NCBI GenBank assembly: GCA_036404255.1
Contig: DASWOP010000210.1
Span: forward strand, 1-6,907
From: JARLFX01 sp036404255
GTDB taxonomy: Bacteria; Acidobacteriota; Terriglobia; Terriglobales; Acidobacteriaceae
DNA length: 6,907 nucleotides
Direction of reading: 5' to 3'
Position numbers and translations under genes: made by a program. Below, piece by piece: positions 5,467 through 6,907 of this stretch (positions within the stretch are counted from its first letter, which is position 1; each line of letters opens with the position of its first letter). The notes beneath the pieces were generated by a model. The model saw nothing but the letters and a program-made list of their open reading frames with translations, was not told the DNA's origin and ran no database searches.

Positions 5467-6503
5467 TTCTGGCAGGAGACGTAGGCGGCACCAAGGTACA
5501 CCTGGCTCTTTACAGCTTTGAGCAGGGCCGTCTGCAGAAGGTACGTGAGAAGAAGTTTCCGGCACAGAATTACGATGGCCTCGAAAAGATCGTTTTGGAG
5601 TTTCTGAGCGGCGAGACGGAGCTGATTACGGCGGCGTGTTTTGGCTGCCCTGGCCCGGTGAAGGACAACCGGCTGAAGCTGACCAATCTGCCGTGGACGC
5701 TGGATGGCCATCTGCTGTCTGGCGAATTGAACATCGATCACGTGTTCCTGATCAATGACCTGGAAGCGAATGGGTATGGCATTCCCGAGCTTGGGCCGGA
5801 GGCGATCTTCACACTGCATGAGGGCGATCCGGGGTCGGTTGGGCATAGGGCGCTGATCTCTGCTGGAACCGGGCTGGGCGAGGCAGTGCTGATATGGAAT
5901 GGGCGCATCCATCTGCCGATACCTTCCGAGGGGGGGCATGCGGATTTCGCGGCGCGCAATGATCTTGAGATCGAGATGCTGCAATACCTGCGGGCCACGC
6001 TGAAGGGGCGCGTGAGCTGGGAGAGAGTTGTCTCCGGGCTGGGGCTGAAGAATATTTATGGGTTTCTACGCGATGCGAAGAAGATGGATGAGCCGGAGTG
6101 GCTGAAGGCGCGGATCGCAAAGGAAGACCAGAACGCGGTGATCGGCGATTGCGGGGGCAAGAACCCGGGCGAAGAGGGCTATTCGGAGCTGTGTGCAAAG
6201 ACGCTGGAGATGTTTGTTTCTGCGTATGGCGCAGAGGCGGGGAATAGCGCGCTGAAGGTGCTGGCATCGGGTGGAATCTACCTGGGCGGCGGGATTGCGC
6301 CGAAGATTTTGAAGAAGATGCAGGATGGGACGTTTACGCAGGCGTATCTGGATAAGGGGCGGTTGTCGCCGCTGCTGGAGACGATTCCTGTGCGGGTGAT
6401 CCTGGATGACAGCTGCGCTTTGATGGGTGCTGCGGCGTATGCAGAGGCGCGATCGGCGGCGATTTCGGGTAGCTCGGAACGGGCTGCATCCGTGGCAGTC
6501 TAA
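5463..6503 (+). CDS. glk: Glucokinase (bacterial Glk type, non-ROK)
   Basis: Phosphorylates glucose to glucose-6-phosphate with ATP, supplying the substrate of Zwf. Visible motifs: phosphate-binding DVGGTK at 6-11; ACFGCPGPV around 58-66; NDLEA at 98-102 with Asn98 and catalytic Asp99; GTGLGEA at 135-141; EGGH at 156-159 with glucose-binding Glu156 and His159; Glu187 in SWERVVSGLGL; and GGGIAPK at 275-281. These match the E. coli residues Asn99, Asp100, Glu157, His160 and Glu187 almost position for position. The 346 residues are about 25 longer than E. coli Glk, partly from a Ser/Ala-rich C-terminal tail. The start is fixed by the ATGA overlap with pgl and because DVGGTK follows after five residues. 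The EGGH motif and overall pattern fit the Glk family better than ROK kinases, which carry a cysteine zinc motif not seen here. It is the last gene of the cluster. Confidence 0.95.
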   Translation: MILAGDVGGTKVHLALYSFEQGRLQKVREKKFPAQNYDGLEKIVLEFLSGETELITAACFGCPGPVKDNRLKLTNLPWTLDGHLLSGELNIDHVFLINDLEANGYGIPELGPEAIFTLHEGDPGSVGHRALISAGTGLGEAVLIWNGRIHLPIPSEGGHADFAARNDLEIEMLQYLRATLKGRVSWERVVSGLGLKNIYGFLRDAKKMDEPEWLKARIAKEDQNAVIGDCGGKNPGEEGYSELCAKTLEMFVSAYGAEAGNSALKVLASGGIYLGGGIAPKILKKMQDGTFTQAYLDKGRLSPLLETIPVRVILDDSCALMGAAAYAEARSAAISGSSERAASVAV

Positions 6504-6541
6504 GACGGGTTGCTACGGTAGTTTTGACGGTCTAAGACGGG
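6498..6541. repeat. 12-base direct repeat overlapping the glk stop
   Basis: GTCTAAGACGGG occurs at 6498-6509, spanning the glk TAA at 6501-6503, and again at 6530-6541, an offset of 32. Each contains GTCT-A-AGAC, a small palindrome. It may be a local duplication at the gene end or a weak binding site; nothing else supports a function. Confidence 0.5.
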
Positions 6542-6572
6542 CAAGCTGACGGATAATTGTTTTTCGTGAGGT

Positions 6573-6721
6573 GCGAATGCCCCTACACACGCAAAGAGCT
6601 CGGTGTTTGGGGTACTAGTCATTGGGCGGTGATGCCGGGCTGTATTGGACTACCAGAATTTCAATTGCAGTATGGACATCCGATCCCAGGTCTCAGAAGC
6701 GAGACCTGGGGCACCCACTTC
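6573..6721. repeat. Composite hairpin repeat, downstream copy
   Basis: The right part, 6677-6716, is identical to 4524-4563 over 40 bases except one loop base. Its perfect 10-base stem is CCCAGGTCTC (6685-6694) with GAGACCTGGG (6701-6710), loop AGAAGC. It continues into GGGGCACCCACTTC (6708-6721), which also follows the other hairpin at 4474-4487. The left part, 6573-6612, begins GCGAATG and has CCCC...ACAC facing GTGTTTGGGG; it looks like a decayed version of the hairpin at 4437-4477. Order and orientation match the upstream composite. Confidence 0.7.
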
Positions 6722-6800
6722 CGTGATTGCACTTGGGTTACGTGGCTTGAAATTAATTCCCGCCGCGATTTGGCGTAGTATCTGGCTGAAACGTGTAGCA

Positions 6801-6822
6801 TTTAAATATAGAGATATTTCTT
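6801..6822 (+). promoter_or_regulatory. AT-rich probable promoter region before the last gene
   Basis: TTTAAATATAGAGATATTTC is strikingly AT-rich compared with its surroundings. A TATAGA at 6807-6812 matches four of six -10 positions. The best upstream match to a -35 is CTGAAA at 6786-6791, with a short 15-base spacing, so the exact elements are uncertain. The position, just ahead of a good ribosome site and after a long gap, fits a new transcription unit. Confidence 0.35.
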
Positions 6823-6827
6823 AGGAG
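6823..6827 (+). promoter_or_regulatory. Ribosome binding site of the last gene
   Basis: AGGAG lies 8 bases before the ATG at 6836. This ideal spacing decides the start of the truncated gene at the window end. Confidence 0.75.
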
Positions 6828-6835
6828 TTTTACTC

Positions 6836-6907
6836 ATGTTGGTTCGTCGCGTCCGTTCGCTTTCTGCGTTGGTAGTTCTTTCCATGGCAGCATTTATCAG
6901 CGGTACT
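6836..6907 (+). CDS. N-terminus of a probable exported protein, cut by window edge
   Basis: Only the first 24 codons are present. They open with MLVRRVR, a positively charged start, followed by a hydrophobic core LSALVVLSMAAF and then ISGT. This is the shape of a Sec signal peptide or an N-terminal membrane anchor. A strong ribosome site (AGGAG, 8 bases upstream) and an AT-rich leader support a real gene with its own promoter. No cleavage site or mature domain is visible, so no family can be named. It is unlikely to belong to the preceding sugar cluster, from which it is separated by 332 bases of repeats. Confidence 0.7.
   Translation, partial: MLVRRVRSLSALVVLSMAAFISGT

Larger units (their letters stand above)
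1146..6503 (+). other. Probable oxidative pentose phosphate operon: HAD-gnd-zwf-pgl-glk
   Basis: Five co-directional genes encode a HAD phosphatase and all enzymes from glucose to ribulose-5-phosphate. Tight spacing (36, 79 and -4 bases) supports co-transcription of HAD-gnd-zwf and of pgl-glk. The 324-base hairpin-rich gap between zwf and pgl leaves it open whether there is one transcript or two. There is no edd, eda or regulator gene in the window. Confidence 0.6.
6504..6835. other. Repeat-rich gap after glk
   Basis: In this 332-base stretch I see the second copy of a 12-base direct repeat, a decayed and an intact hairpin of the composite repeat (6573-6721), and an AT-rich segment with a ribosome site before the next gene. 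The open frame 6557-6778 runs through the repeats and has no recognisable product. No intrinsic terminator with a T tract is visible after glk. Confidence 0.65.

Noticed and set aside
5028..5984. Minus-strand open frame of 318 codons across pgl and glk
   Set aside because: Fully opposite two secure genes, with Ser/Arg-rich composition and no domain motifs.
4425..6721. CRISPR array from the repeated 40-mer
   Set aside because: Only two intact copies more than 2 kb apart with genes between them; no regular spacers and no cas genes.
6557..6778. 73-codon frame after glk
   Set aside because: Starts at a TTG without a convincing ribosome site and is translated repeat sequence.

Overview
The window reads as chromosomal DNA from a moderately GC-rich bacterium. 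My best guess is an acidobacterium of the Terriglobia type (Granulicella, Terriglobus or Edaphobacter-like). This rests on codon style, gene order and dispersed hairpin repeats that I associate with that group; it is an inference from memory, not a database match. All supported genes lie on the + strand.

Layout: (1) 2-841, a short-chain dehydrogenase whose first codons lie outside the window. (2) 842-1145, a 304-base spacer filled by a composite of palindromic repeats. (3) 1146-6503, a central carbon cluster: a HAD-family phosphatase, a short-type 6-phosphogluconate dehydrogenase (gnd), glucose-6-phosphate dehydrogenase (zwf), 6-phosphogluconolactonase (pgl) and glucokinase (glk). The HAD gene and gnd are 36 bases apart, gnd and zwf 79, and pgl and glk overlap by 4 (ATGA). 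A 324-base repeat-rich spacer separates zwf from pgl. (4) 6504-6835, a second repeat-rich spacer. (5) 6836-6907, the first 24 codons of a gene that appears to encode a secreted or envelope protein.

The enzymes form one route: Glk makes glucose-6-phosphate, Zwf oxidises it to 6-phosphogluconolactone, Pgl hydrolyses the lactone and Gnd decarboxylates 6-phosphogluconate to ribulose-5-phosphate. This is the complete oxidative pentose phosphate branch fed from glucose. The cofactor loops suggest a split: Zwf looks NADP-dependent, while Gnd carries an Asp typical of NAD-dependent short forms. The HAD protein resembles YihX-type sugar phosphatases, so it may act on a sugar phosphate linked to this pathway.

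I see no defence system, prophage, insertion sequence, CRISPR array or RNA gene. The least ordinary content is intergenic. A modular two-hairpin element occurs on both sides of pgl-glk. A second hairpin family (three copies) shows stem changes that preserve pairing. A GGGCTNAAGCCC palindrome pair follows the dehydrogenase. These look like dispersed, structure-conserved repeats whose mobilisation and function cannot be settled from this window.
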